Source: Pictodentalium vernedei
Lineage: Eukaryota; Mollusca; Scaphopoda; Dentaliida; Dentaliidae
Direction of reading: 5' to 3'
DNA: 64,000 nucleotides
Assembly: GCA_031216915.1 (NCBI GenBank)
Contig: CM062292.1
Coordinates: forward strand, 3,654,457-3,718,456
In this document: positions 22,560-33,800 of the stretch, piece after piece
Layout: the number at the start of each line of letters is the position of its first letter
Position numbering within the stretch: position 1 is the stretch's first letter
The notes under the pieces: model-generated
Database searches by the model: none
Seen by the model: only the letters and a program-made list of their open reading frames with translations
Told to the model about the DNA's origin: nothing
Position numbers and translations under genes: made by a program

Positions 22560-24499
22560 ACAAAGGTATTTTATGCATCAATAACACAGGCATATTATAC
22601 ATCAATAGCACAGGTATATTATACATCAATAACACAGGCATATTATACATCAACAGCACAGGCATAGTATATATCAATAACACATACGTATTATACATTA
22701 ATAGCACAGGCATATTACACATCAATAGCACAGGTATATTATACAGCAGTAACACAAGCATATTATACATAAATAACACAGACACAGTATACACCAATAA
22801 CACAGACACATTATACATCAATAAGAGACACATTATACAGCAATAACACATACACGTTATACACCAATAACACAGACACATTATACATCAATAGCACAGG
22901 CATATTATACATCAATAACACAGACATATTATACGTCAATAAAACAGACACATTAAACATCAAAAACGCAAACACATTATACATCAATAACATAGACATA
23001 TTATACATCATTAACACAGACACATTATACACCAATAGCACAGGCATGTTATACAGCAATAGCACAGGCATATTATACATCAATAACACAGACACATCAT
23101 ACATCAATAAAACAGACACATTATACAGCAATAACACAGACGCATTATACATCAATAACACAGATGCATTATACATCAATAACACAAACACATTATACGT
23201 CAATAACACAGACATATTATACATCAATAACACAGACACATTATACAGCAATAACACAGGCACATTATACATCAATAACACATACACATTATACACCAAT
23301 AACACAGGTACATTATACTTCAATAGCACACACACACTTTATACATCAGTAACACAGGCATATTATACATCAATAACACAGACACATTATACATCAATAA
23401 CACAGGCAGATTATACATCAATAACACAGGCATGTAGTACATCCCTAACACAGACACAGTATACATCAATAACACAGACACATTATACATCAATAACACA
23501 GACATATTATACATCAATAACACAGACATATTATACACCAATAGCACAGGCATATTATACAGCAATAACACAGGTATATTCTACATCAATAACACAGACA
23601 CATTATACATCAATAACATAGGTATATTATACATCAAAACACAGACACATTATACAACAATAACACAGGCACATTATACATCAATAACACAGACACATTA
23701 TACATCAATAACACAGAAACATTATACATCAATAACACAGACACATTATACATCAATAACACAGACACACTGTACATCAATAACACAAGCATATTATACA
23801 TCGATAACACAGACACATTATAGAGCAATAACGCAGGAGACTATACAAAAATAACACAGGCTTATGGTACATCCATAACACAGACTCATTATACATCAAT
23901 AACACAGACACATTATACATCAATAATACAGACACATTATACATCAATAACACAGACACACAGTACACCATTAACACAGACACATTATACGTCAATAACA
24001 CAGACATATTACACATCAACAACACACGCAGATTACACATCAATAACACAGACACATTATACATCAATAACACAGGCATATTATACATCAGTAACACAAA
24101 CACATCATACAGCAATAACACAGACACATTATACATCAATAACACTGAAACATTATACATCAATAGCACAGACATATTATACATCAATAACACAGACACA
24201 TTATACACCAATAACACAGGCAGATTATACATCAATAACACAGGCATATGGTACATCCATAACACACACACATTATACATCAATAACACAGACACATTTC
24301 TCAGCAATAACACAAACACATTATACATCAATAACACAGACACATTATACACCAATAACACAGACATAGTTTACATCAATAACACAGACACATTATACAT
24401 CAATAACACAGGCATATTATACATAATAACACAGGCATATGGTACATCCATAACACAGGCGTATTATACATCAATACCACAGACATATTATACATCAAT
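22560..24499. repeat. 24-bp minisatellite T4, left segment
   Basis: The unit is TTATACATCAATAACACA followed by GACACA or GGCATA. About 80 copies occur here, with occasional short units. The 24-bp length preserves frame, so repetitive open frames (LYINNTDT, TSITQTHY and, on the minus strand, VLLMYNVS) run through it on both strands. I see no start context, flanking domain or codon bias that makes them real proteins. The same array resumes at 30617 after the inserted LINE. Confidence 0.95.
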
Positions 24500-24751
24500 T
24501 TATTTATTTATTTATTTATTGGTGCTTAACGCCACATCGACAACAAAGGTCATATCGTGGCGAGAAAGTCATGAAAATGAATTAAAAGGTAATGGTCAGG
24601 AGTGCTTTTAAAAAGAAAAAAATTGTGATAGATGAACGATAATACAATGAAAATGTGAAAATGAATATTCATAATGAAAGAAGAACAACAAATGTAATAC
24701 AAATCAACCTATTGATACCAAATCATGATGGGAAGATTAAAAGACAAAGCT
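24500..24751 (-). other. LINE 3' UTR and TAAA tail
   Basis: It ends on the minus strand with GATGTGGCGTTAAGCACC followed by AATAAATAAATAAATAAA. This terminal stretch is the part that resembles the SINE tail at 20.87 kb and is probably what the RT recognises (inference). Confidence 0.8.
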
Positions 24752-27700
24752 CTAAAACTTGCTAAAAAGGTTGATTTCTTTTAGAAAAGACAAAAGCTTG
24801 CGCGGACTGGTAGTGTAAAAAAGGTCTCTGAGAGACTCCACAGTGAAAAACCGCCGCCTAACGTGATCGAAATCTGTACAATCTAAAAGAATGTGTTCCA
24901 CTGTCAGCCCCTGCTGACAAGGAACACATTCAGGTCGCAGAGTGCCCTCTAATAAGAAACTATGAGTGAGTCTGGTATGACCAATATGACATCTTGTAAG
25001 GATAACGAGATCTTTTCGACAAAGATGAAAAAGAGGATAATAATCAGACACAGTTGGTCGGAATCGGTGGAGCTTGTTATTGGTAGCTCCATCCCATTCC
25101 GACTGCCACAAAGACCGGATGTATTTAGAAATAAGTGGCTTGTAATCACTGTAAGGAATTGGAAAATCAGTGATTGGCTTACTCAGAGCCTTTTTCGCTG
25201 CACTGTCTGCCCTGGTGTTACCAGCAATACCAACGTGTCCAGGTAACCAGCAAAACACAATATCATATTGGTCAGACTTCATTACAGTAAGTCGTTCACG
25301 AAGTGACAAGATTAGAGGGTTCTTCAACCTGGGGTGGAGAAGAGCCTGTAAACAAGAAAGAGAATCGGAGAAGATAATGGACTTCCATTCCTCTTCAGCC
25401 TCAATCTCATCGAGCGCAAGGTCAATAGCTTTTACCTCAGCTGTAAAAATGGAACTCGTATCAGGTATCCTGGTTGAGGTGGTCTGATCACCACTAACGA
25501 CAGCAGCTGATACTCTATCATTATCCTTGGATCCATCCGTATAGAACATAGTGTATGCTCGATAGTGAGACTTAATCTCGGCATACGCTTGCTTAAATTG
25601 CAAAGAATTTGTGTTTGCCTTTTTAGAAGAGGCCAGATCTAAAATAACCTTGGGTTTTGACAGACGCCAAGGGGGTATATTTGGTTTACGATTTTCTGCC
25701 ACAGAATCTGGAGCAACACCAGTAGCCTCCATGTGGGTTTTGATTCTGAGTCCCAGTGGAGGAATCTGTTTTGGATTTTTATCAAAAAAAAATTTATTTA
25801 GAGGTTTAAAAACATAGCAGTAAGCAGGATTTGATGGATTTGCAGATAATTTTGAGACATATTGCAAAGAGAGTTTAATTCGACGCTTCTCAAGAGAAGG
25901 CTCGCCTGCTTCGATAAGAAGAGAATCTATAGGTGACGTACGAAACGCACCAAGGCTAATTCTGATACCACTATGATGGATGGCATCAAGAGGTTTCAGA
26001 TAGGATTTCCTAGCCGAACCGTAAACCACACAACCATAATCCAACTTTGACCGTACAAGAGCTCTATACAGATGGAGCAGAGTTTTTTGGTCGGCACCCC
26101 AATCAGTGCTGCCAACAACTTTTAGCAGATTAAGTGCTTTCTTGCATTTAATTTTTAGTTGTTGGATGTGAGACCTAAAACTTAGTTTCTCATCAAACAA
26201 CAAGCCAAGGAATTTCACTTCCTTTACAACTTTAAGTGGAGTTCCATCTAAAAGTAACTCCGGATCCAGGTGGTGTTTCCGGAGTTTACAGAAATGAACA
26301 CAATTTGTTTTACTTTTTGAAAACTTGAAACCATTTTCAGTAGCCCAGCACTGAACCTTGTTTAAGGATAGCTGAAGTTTGCGCTCAATAGCAGGCATTT
26401 TCTTGCCACTGTAGCAGATGAGGAAATCATCTACATACAATGAAGAATCAACATTTGTTTCAATAGCTGTCACAATGCTGTTGATTTTTATTGAAAAAAG
26501 AGTAACAGATAGAATACTACCCTGAGGTACTCCCAATTCCTGGTCGTGAGGGTCAGATAATGTTGACCCAAGACGAACCTGGAAATTGCGGTCCTTTAAA
26601 AAATTTTCAATAAAAAGTGGCATTCTGCCTCTCAACCCCATGTTGAAGAGGTCTTTTAAAATCCCATACGTCCACGTAGTGTCATATGCCTTCTCCAGAT
26701 CAAAGAACACGGCGACCACGTGTTCTTTTCTGGCAAAGGCATTTCTGATAAACGTTTCAAGGCGGACTAGATGATCAACCGTGCTTCTCTGGTTTCTGAA
26801 GCCACATTGAACATCTGCCAGCAGATTGTTCGATTCCAGAAACCAAACAAGCCGATCGTTGATCATTCTTTCCATGGTTTTGCAAAGGCAACTAGTGAGT
26901 GTTATTGGTCTATAGTTGCTTGAATTGCTGTGGTCCTTATCAGGCTTGAGAATAGGAATGATTGTTGCTTTGCGCCAGTCAGATGGAAACTGGACAGTCA
27001 CCCATATATCATTAAAAATAGAAAGTAAAAGCTTGAGCGATGAATTTGGCAAATGTTTTAAAATCTGATAATGTATTTCATCAGGACCAGTTGCTGTATC
27101 TTTTGCTTTACTCAATGACGCTAGTAGCTCATCAATAGAAAATGGTTCATTATAATTTTCATCATTATCAGTTTGGAATTTTAGTTTTTGTTTCTCCTGT
27201 TGCTTTTTAACAGGGATAAATTGCGGAGTGCAATTTTCAGAAGAGGAATTTTTGGAAAAGGTCGAAGCTAGGGTGTTCGAAATATCTTTTTTAGATGTTA
27301 TTTTATTATTATTATGTTCGAGGTGCTGTACTGTAGATTTTGATTCTTTACCTTTAATTTTCTTGATCATTTTCCAGACCTTTTTGATGGGGGTATTTTG
27401 ATTCAATCTTGAAACATAATTTTGCCAGGACGTTTTCTTCCTTTGTTTGATGAGCCGTCGGGCTTGTGCTCGACCAATACGTAATTTATCTAAATTATTC
27501 GTCGTTGGTGACTTATTAAAATCCCGTTCAGTCTTTTTGCGTAGATGAATAGCCTGTTTGCAATCCGTGTCGAACCATGGTTTATGGAAACGGTTTGGAT
27601 TTGCCGAGGTTTTAGGAATGACTTGGCTTGCAATGTCAATCAACTCTGTGGTGAAGTGCTCAATCTGGTCAGTACTGTCCTGAAATTTCTCCCGTGTGAG

Positions 27701-28462
27701 GCGTTCAGAACAAAGCGATGAGAAAGTGTCCCAGTCAGCCTTTTTAAAGTTCCACTGGGGCACCCTCTCATCATCCGCCGGAACTACACTCTCCAGCACA
27801 ATCGGAAAGTGGTCACTCCCGCACAAGTCACCTTCTACCTTCCAAGAAAAATCAAGGAAGACAGAAGGGCATGCAATTGTTAGATCAATTGAAGTGTAAG
27901 AGCCAGATGCGGGGTGCAGATAAGTATCTGACCCATCATTGAACAAGCACAAGTCATATTTTGTAATGAACTCTTCTACAGTTTTACCCTTTGCGTCTTC
28001 TTGACTGCAAGAATTACCCCAAAGGGGGTTATGTGCATTAAAATCACCCAACAAAATGTATGGAGTTGGGAGTTGTCGGACCAGCTGCTCAAGGTCATTC
28101 AGTTGTAAGGCTTTACTTGGCGAAACGTAAATAGAACAAAGTGTAACAGTTTTGTCTAAAGTTAGGCGTACCGCCACAGCCTGTAAATTTGTCTGTAATG
28201 GTACAGAACTGTGAATGATGTCGTTCCTAACCAAGACAGTCGTTCCACGAATATGAAGATCATTATCATCTGCCCAGGCATTATACGATGTATAATGCTT
28301 AAAAGCTGAATGATCTTGAGACTCGGGTTTCTTTAAAAGAGTTTCCTGCAGGCAAAAAGCAGCAGGTTTATACTTTTGGCTGAGAAGACCAAGTTCATTA
28401 AAATTAGCTCTAAAACCTCGACAATTCCACTGTATTATATTTTGTTTTGGTGTACTATGCAT
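24752..28462 (-). CDS. LINE ORF2: endonuclease, reverse transcriptase, RNase H
   Basis: A 1236-residue polyprotein that nicks target DNA and primes reverse transcription of the element RNA. An APE-type endonuclease spans about 8-225, with WNCRG at 12-16, QET around E40, GDFNAH at 139-144 and SDHFP at 216-220. The reverse transcriptase spans about 440-770: FFDLEKAYD with D589, GVPQGS at 645-650 and the active-site YVDD at 677-680. RNase H spans about 970-1095: TDGS with D977, E1010, D1034, GHVG with H1077 and D1087, so the full catalytic set is visible. A C-terminal zinc-like motif (CVPC then TVEHILLDC) follows. The start is chosen at the ATG overlapping the ORF1 stop by 8 nt. No frameshift or stop is seen. 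The RNase H domain argues for the I superfamily rather than Jockey or CR1. Confidence 0.95.
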   Translation of the reverse strand: MHSTPKQNIIQWNCRGFRANFNELGLLSQKYKPAAFCLQETLLKKPESQDHSAFKHYTSYNAWADDNDLHIRGTTVLVRNDIIHSSVPLQTNLQAVAVRLTLDKTVTLCSIYVSPSKALQLNDLEQLVRQLPTPYILLGDFNAHNPLWGNSCSQEDAKGKTVEEFITKYDLCLFNDGSDTYLHPASGSYTSIDLTIACPSVFLDFSWKVEGDLCGSDHFPIVLESVVPADDERVPQWNFKKADWDTFSSLCSERLTREKFQDSTDQIEHFTTELIDIASQVIPKTSANPNRFHKPWFDTDCKQAIHLRKKTERDFNKSPTTNNLDKLRIGRAQARRLIKQRKKTSWQNYVSRLNQNTPIKKVWKMIKKIKGKESKSTVQHLEHNNNKITSKKDISNTLASTFSKNSSSENCTPQFIPVKKQQEKQKLKFQTDNDENYNEPFSIDELLASLSKAKDTATGPDEIHYQILKHLPNSSLKLLLSIFNDIWVTVQFPSDWRKATIIPILKPDKDHSNSSNYRPITLTSCLCKTMERMINDRLVWFLESNNLLADVQCGFRNQRSTVDHLVRLETFIRNAFARKEHVVAVFFDLEKAYDTTWTYGILKDLFNMGLRGRMPLFIENFLKDRNFQVRLGSTLSDPHDQELGVPQGSILSVTLFSIKINSIVTAIETNVDSSLYVDDFLICYSGKKMPAIERKLQLSLNKVQCWATENGFKFSKSKTNCVHFCKLRKHHLDPELLLDGTPLKVVKEVKFLGLLFDEKLSFRSHIQQLKIKCKKALNLLKVVGSTDWGADQKTLLHLYRALVRSKLDYGCVVYGSARKSYLKPLDAIHHSGIRISLGAFRTSPIDSLLIEAGEPSLEKRRIKLSLQYVSKLSANPSNPAYCYVFKPLNKFFFDKNPKQIPPLGLRIKTHMEATGVAPDSVAENRKPNIPPWRLSKPKVILDLASSKKANTNSLQFKQAYAEIKSHYRAYTMFYTDGSKDNDRVSAAVVSGDQTTSTRIPDTSSIFTAEVKAIDLALDEIEAEEEWKSIIFSDSLSCLQALLHPRLKNPLILSLRERLTVMKSDQYDIVFCWLPGHVGIAGNTRADSAAKKALSKPITDFPIPYSDYKPLISKYIRSLWQSEWDGATNNKLHRFRPTVSDYYPLFHLCRKDLVILTRCHIGHTRLTHSFLLEGTLRPECVPCQQGLTVEHILLDCTDFDHVRRRFFTVESLRDLFYTTSPRKLLSFLKEINLFSKF

Positions 28463-29810
28463 GTTTGGAAGGTGATTTTGAAGGTGGTCGTATGGGTGAA
28501 ATTGCCCCCGTAGTTCTTTTTGGTGAAGTTTTGCGCGGGGACCTTCCCTGAAATGAGGGGAAGGGATTATTTGAAAATGTTTCTATGAGACATTCGTCCA
28601 CAGACATTTCCTCAAAAGCTTCATATCTATTTCTAGTGACAATATCTCTAGAAAATTTAGGAATTCGATCTGAAAGGGTTTTCTTTTTTTCTTTTTTACT
28701 TTTTTGACTTTGATTTTGACTCTGACTCTGACGTTGACTAGATTGTGATTGGTCACTTGACGTTTCACTAACCTTTTTGCCTTTATTTTTATTTTCTGTT
28801 GTCTTAGTTTGAGTAGATGAGCTATTCGTGTTTGTTGTTTGTTTCATGCTAAATGGATTTATAGATTTGGGTTCTGTGTTATTAAGCCACGTGAGATCTG
28901 TTTGACATTGCACTGATTTTGTAGTTATAGTAGTATGTTTAATAGCATTTGCATAAGATGATGGTGGTAAATTCATCCCCGGCATCGTTACAACAAATTC
29001 CCGGGCCTCCTTAAAACTAATCTGCTTCTCACATTTAATTTTCTGTATGAGTTTCTCTTTTTTCCATACAGGGCAATCCTTAGATGATGACATGTGATTG
29101 CCCTGACAGTTGATGCATTTATAAACAGTTATGTTGCATGGTTCTTCATGGCTCAGACCACATTTGAAGCAGATTTGTTTTCCACGACAAGAATTCTGAC
29201 CATGTCCAAACTTTTGGCACTTGAAACATCGAAGTGGATTTGGGATATACAAATCCACTCGAACATTCAAGTAACCAATTTTAAGTGCTTTAGGAGGCTT
29301 AGTGCCATCAAAGGTACAGATATAAGTATTGGTTTTAATTTTATTGCCTTGTTTGTTGATCTCAATTCGTTTTACAGAGGTGATTCCTTGTGGTTTTAAT
29401 TCACATGTAATTTCAGTTTCGGTCATATCACTCAGCTCAGGAGTTCTTATTACGCCTTTGCTGGAGTTTAAAGTTTTGTGGTAATTTGCTGTAATGTTGA
29501 TATCAATTAATTTTGTTGTATGAAGTAGGTTGAATGTTTGGATCTGTCTGTTACACTGTATTAGTAAATCTCCTGAACGTAATTTCTTTGTTTCTTTTAC
29601 TGTTCCCGCTATACCTTTGATGGCTTTGTCAAGTGCGAACGGGTTAACATTACTAAGTTTTTTATTGTCATCTGTCGAATGAAGTAGAATGAACTTTGGT
29701 AGGTTGTCTTCAGGTGGAATCAATGATTTTACTAGTTCTTCATCAGAATCAGAGTCTCTAAGTCCAGTATCTAAAAAAGGTCGTTTGATTTGTGTTTTTT
29801 GGGATGCCAT
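28455..29810 (-). CDS. LINE ORF1: gag-like nucleic-acid-binding protein
   Basis: 451 residues. Three zinc knuckles lie in succession: C195-x2-C198-x4-H203-x4-C208, C214-x2-C217-x3-H221-x3-C225 and C232-x2-C235-x3-H239-x6-C246. They follow a region (about 75-190) that probably corresponds to the RRM-like or gag-like part of I/Jockey ORF1 proteins. The C-terminal third is Ser/Gln/Lys-rich, with QSQSSQRQSQSQNQSQ around 365-380. The expected role is binding element RNA to form the retrotransposition particle (family knowledge). The stop overlaps the ORF2 start in the 8-nt sequence ATGCATAG, which suggests termination-reinitiation for ORF2 translation (inference). Confidence 0.9.
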   Translation of the reverse strand: MASQKTQIKRPFLDTGLRDSDSDEELVKSLIPPEDNLPKFILLHSTDDNKKLSNVNPFALDKAIKGIAGTVKETKKLRSGDLLIQCNRQIQTFNLLHTTKLIDINITANYHKTLNSSKGVIRTPELSDMTETEITCELKPQGITSVKRIEINKQGNKIKTNTYICTFDGTKPPKALKIGYLNVRVDLYIPNPLRCFKCQKFGHGQNSCRGKQICFKCGLSHEEPCNITVYKCINCQGNHMSSSKDCPVWKKEKLIQKIKCEKQISFKEAREFVVTMPGMNLPPSSYANAIKHTTITTKSVQCQTDLTWLNNTEPKSINPFSMKQTTNTNSSSTQTKTTENKNKGKKVSETSSDQSQSSQRQSQSQNQSQKSKKEKKKTLSDRIPKFSRDIVTRNRYEAFEEMSVDECLIETFSNNPFPSFQGRSPRKTSPKRTTGAISPIRPPSKSPSKHA

Positions 29811-30616
29811 GTTTAATTATTTGAACGTTCGCTGCCCCGGCTCCCACCCACCGCGGAGTCCAACAAGGGGTAGGGTTACTGCTTTGCAGTGAACCCACCG
29901 GGTTGCCGGTATTCCCACATACCTGGTATGGGGCAGTATACTCAGCCAGTGTTGATACCGAAGTATGCCACTGGCTGATTGGCCCGTGTGTGGAAGTGCC
30001 AGGTCTTCAGATGGTGATCATCCAACCAATCACTTGATAAAACACTGTAATGAAGGTCACCACGTGAAACTGAAACAAACAGTGCAGCAAAACTAAGTAT
30101 TTGATTAAAATATGTGTTTAAAAACAGTACACAATGGCAATTATGATAAATGATTAAAAGAAATGACTGATTGAATGACCACCAAATGCCCCCCGACGTG
30201 ACACCCAGTACTTTTTGGGGTGGGGGCTCCCGATTGGCCAGAACGGACCATCCGACCATCCTTCTACTCCCGAAATTGGGGCCAAAGCAGTGTGTTGAAC
30301 AAGATTATCTCCGAAATGGAGACCAGGGCTCCATCCCGGAGACTGCCCTAACCGGGGCCACGAGTCCTCAACTGCCAGGATTCCTTCTTCCGGGGCCTTC
30401 GGAACGCACCTCACGGGAGAACAAGGTGCCTGCCAGATGGTATTAGCAGGATTGATCATTTTGGTCCGGGGCTGCGTATTTATGTATTTCGCAGCGAACC
30501 AATTCAATTGAGCAAACCTGCCAATTAGAAATTAGCAAACCTGCCCAATTGAGCAGGCCGTCCTCTATCCGCCACCTGAGGACCCGCCTAGTAGGGGATG
30601 ATCAAACCCCCCTAGG
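29811..30616 (-). other. LINE 5' leader
   Basis: GC-richer than its surroundings. It begins on the minus strand CTAGGGGGGTTTGATCATC next to the minisatellite. Short open frames occur (for example 30154-30507, minus, 117 codons), but none shows a recognisable domain. An internal promoter would be expected here for a full-length LINE, though I cannot point to its motif. Confidence 0.6.
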
Positions 30617-32790
30617 CATATTATACATCAATAACACAGGCATATGGAACAACCATAACACAGGCATATCATACATCCATACATCAATAACACAGACACA
30701 TTATACATCAATAACACAGGCAGATTATACACCAATAACACAGACAAATGGTACATCCATAACACAGAAACATTATACATCAATAACACAGACACATTAT
30801 ACACCAATAACACAGACATATTATACATCAACAACACTTCATACATCAATAACACAGACATATTATACATCAATAATACAGACACATTATACATCAATAA
30901 CACTGATACATTATTCATCAATAACACAGGCATATTATACATCAACAGCACAGGCATAGTATATATCAATAACACATACATATTATACATTAATAGCATA
31001 ACACAGAAACATTATACATCAATAACACAGACACATTATACACCAATAACACAGACATATTATACCTCAATAACACAGATATGTTATACATCAACAACAA
31101 TTTATACATCAATAACGCAGACATATTATACATCAATAATACAGACACATTATACATCAATAACACTGATACATTATTCATCAACAACTCAGACACATTA
31201 TACATCAATAACACTGATACATTATTCACCAACAACTCAGACACATTATACGTCAATAACACAGGCATATTATACATCAATAACACAGACATATTTCCAT
31301 CAATAACACAGACACATTATTCAGCAATAACACAGACATACTAAACATCAATAACACAGGCATATTATACATCAATAACACAGACACATTATACATCAAT
31401 GACGCAGACATATTATACATCAATAACACGGCATATCATACATCAATAACACAGGCATATGGTACATCCATAACACAGGCGTATTATACATCAATACTAC
31501 AGACATATTATACATCAATAACACAGGCATATGGAACATCCATAACACAGGCATATTATACATCCATAACACATGCATATTATACATGTATAACACAAGT
31601 ATATTATACATCAATAACACAGGCATGTTATACGTCTATAACACCGGCATATTATACATCAACAACACAGGCATATTATACATCTGTAAGGCAGGTATAT
31701 TATACATCAATGACACAGGCATATTATACATCTATAACACAGGCATCTTATACAACAATAACGCAGGCATATATGCATCAATAACACAGACATATTATAC
31801 ATCAATAACACAGGCAGATTTTACATCAATAACACAGGGATATTATACATCAATAACACAGGCATATTATATATCAACATCGCAGGCATATTATACATCA
31901 ATAACGCAGGCATATTATACATCAATAACACAGGCATATTATACATCAGTAACACCGGCATATTATACATGATTAGCACAGGCAGATTATACATCAATAG
32001 CACATACATATTATACATCAATAGCACAGGTACAATATACATCTATTGAACATGCATATTATATATCAACAGCACATGCATATTATACATCAATAAAACA
32101 GGCATATGATACATCAATAACACATGCATATTATGCATCAATAACACAGGCATATTATACATCAGTAACACGAGCATATTATACATCAATAACACAGGCA
32201 TATTATACATCGATAACACAGACATATTATACATGATTAGCACAGGCAGATTATACATCAATAGCACATACACATTATACATCAATAGCACAGGTACAAT
32301 ATACATCTATTGAACATGCATATTATATATCAATAGCACATGCATATTATACATCAATAAAACAGGCATATGATACATCAATAGCACAGGCATATTATGC
32401 ATCAATAACACAGGCAGATTATACATCAGTAACGCAGACATATTATGCATCAATAACACAGGCATATTATACATCAGTAACACAGGCATATTATGCATCA
32501 ATAACACATGCATATTATACATCGATAAAACAGGCAGATGATACATCAATAACACAGGCATATTATGCATCAATAACACAGGCAGATTATACATCAGTAA
32601 CACGGGCATATTATGCATCAATAACACATGCATATTATACATCGATAAAACAGGCAGATGATACATCAATAACACAGGCATATTATACACCAATAACAGA
32701 GGCATATTTTACAACCGAAACACAGGCATATTACACATCAATGACACAGGCAGATTATACATCAATAGCGCAGACATATTATGCATTAAG
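30617..32790. repeat. 24-bp minisatellite T4, right segment
   Basis: Continuation of the left segment after the LINE, about 90 units. The mix shifts toward the GGCATA variant. Larger duplicated blocks are visible, for example about 31960-32100 repeated at about 32220-32365, marked by TACATGATTAGCACAGGCAG. It ends in unique sequence at about 32790. Confidence 0.95.
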
Positions 32791-32830
32791 ATGGAGGTTG
32801 TCTAATACAGAACGGGAATTAATACATACC

Positions 32831-32920
32831 TGCAATTAAACTGGTCGAATAGGGCGATTTCTGAAAGCCTGCTCCTGTATTTTTATGATATCTTTTAACT
32901 GGTGTAAGTTATGTGAGGAC
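32831..32920. repeat. Dispersed direct repeat, copy 1
   Basis: CTGGTCGAATAGGGC, GCCTGCTCCTGTATTTT and AACTGGTGTAAGTTATG match in order a second copy at 33705-33800. The foldback elements I1 and A3 lie between them. Confidence 0.6.
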
Positions 32921-32980
32921 GCTGAACGACACACACCTCTGAACGGGCTTGAAGGAGAGGTAGCAGGCCTTGTATTTTAT

Positions 32981-33270
32981 CGTTCCACGATGGTACAAGT
33001 TCCGTATCGATTAACCTATCCACACACGCGTGTCATTCTGCGTTTATTTCATGCCTTCACGTCTATGAAAACAAATATTGGATGGGTACTCAGCAATTCA
33101 TTTGGCAACTATCAACAAAAGGACCACATGTTATCGCCAACCAAATCTGCGAGGGGAACCCGTGCTACTATTTCCTCCCCTGAGTTCCAATGTTTTCTAT
33201 GGGCCTACTGGCACACAGAACATATTGGAACTCAGGAGACGATTTTAAGCTGTCGCTAGCGATTCAAATG
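32981..33270. mobile_element. Foldback element family I (I1)
   Basis: It shares, in order, GTATCGATTAACCTATCCAC, CACGCGTGTCATTCTG, CAACTATCAACAAAAGGA, GAGTTCCAATGTTTTCTATG and GTCGCTAGCGATTCAAA with the element at 56.39 kb in reverse orientation. The segment CCAATGTTTTCTATGGGCC / AGAACATATTGGAACTCAG forms an inverted pair (about 33185-33235). Confidence 0.65.
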
Positions 33271-33360
33271 GTAATTGCGTTGCACCATTTGTAGAAAACG
33301 TCAGTCAAATTTCCCTTTTTATAAAGAAATATATTCTGTCGACGATTTCCGGTCAGCGTA

Positions 33361-33621
33361 TACAGTACGTGGAGAGTGTATTACCACTAAATCACCCGTG
33401 GAGTGGAGACTCCACCCAAGCAATAACTACAAATTTGTTACAAAGCATAACAAGCACAAGCAAAGTTTCAGCTAATGGACCTCCGGGTTAAACCCGGAGG
33501 TCCATTGGCTGAAACATTGCTTGTGTTTTTAATCGATCTATACAAAATTTGAAAGTTATAGTTTGGGTGATAACTCTACTCCGCGGGTGATTTAGTTACA
33601 GTCCACTCTCCACGTACTGTA
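33361..33621. mobile_element. Foldback MITE family A (A3)
   Basis: 261 bp, TACAGTACGTGGAGAGTG to CACTCTCCACGTACTGTA, same orientation as A1. The central hairpin is intact (about 33474-33509). Confidence 0.93.
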
Positions 33622-33704
33622 TGTGCCGAACAGTTTTTCATTATCGGCATGGTTTTGTGTTGCTGTAGATGGAGATTACTCAGAAGAGATGTGTAATAAA
33701 TATT

Positions 33705-33800
33705 TACAACTGAACTGGTAGAATAGGGTTCTAGTGATTTCAAAAGACTGCTCCGGTATTTTGGTGATAGCTTCAAACTGGGGTATGTTATGCAAAACTG
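33705..33800. repeat. Dispersed direct repeat, copy 2
   Basis: CTGGTAGAATAGGGTTC, GACTGCTCCGGTATTTTGG and AACTGGGGTATGTTATG align with copy 1 at 32831 (about 75% by eye). Confidence 0.6.

Larger units (their letters stand above)
24500..30616 (-). mobile_element. Full-length I-superfamily non-LTR retrotransposon
   Basis: About 6.1 kb, read on the minus strand: 5' leader (30616 to about 29811), ORF1 (29810-28455), ORF2 (28462-24752), a 3' UTR of about 250 bp and a tail of TAAA repeats (24500-24521 on the + strand as TTTA). Both flanks carry the 16-bp CATATTATACATCAAT (24484-24499 and 30617-30632). This fits a target-site duplication but is also a unit of the surrounding minisatellite, so the two explanations cannot be separated. 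Both ORFs are uninterrupted, with catalytic residues present, implying a young, possibly competent copy. Clade (I or Nimb type) is inferred from endonuclease-RT-RNase H order plus a zinc-knuckle ORF1. Confidence 0.93.

Noticed and set aside
22480-24367. Repetitive octapeptide proteins on both strands (LYINNTDT, VLLMYNVS)
   Set aside because: The 24-bp minisatellite is a whole number of codons, so any stop-free frame stays open. There is no start context or flanking domain.
30154-30507. 117-codon frame in the LINE leader
   Set aside because: No domain. GC-rich leader sequence is open by chance, and ORF1 is already identified downstream.
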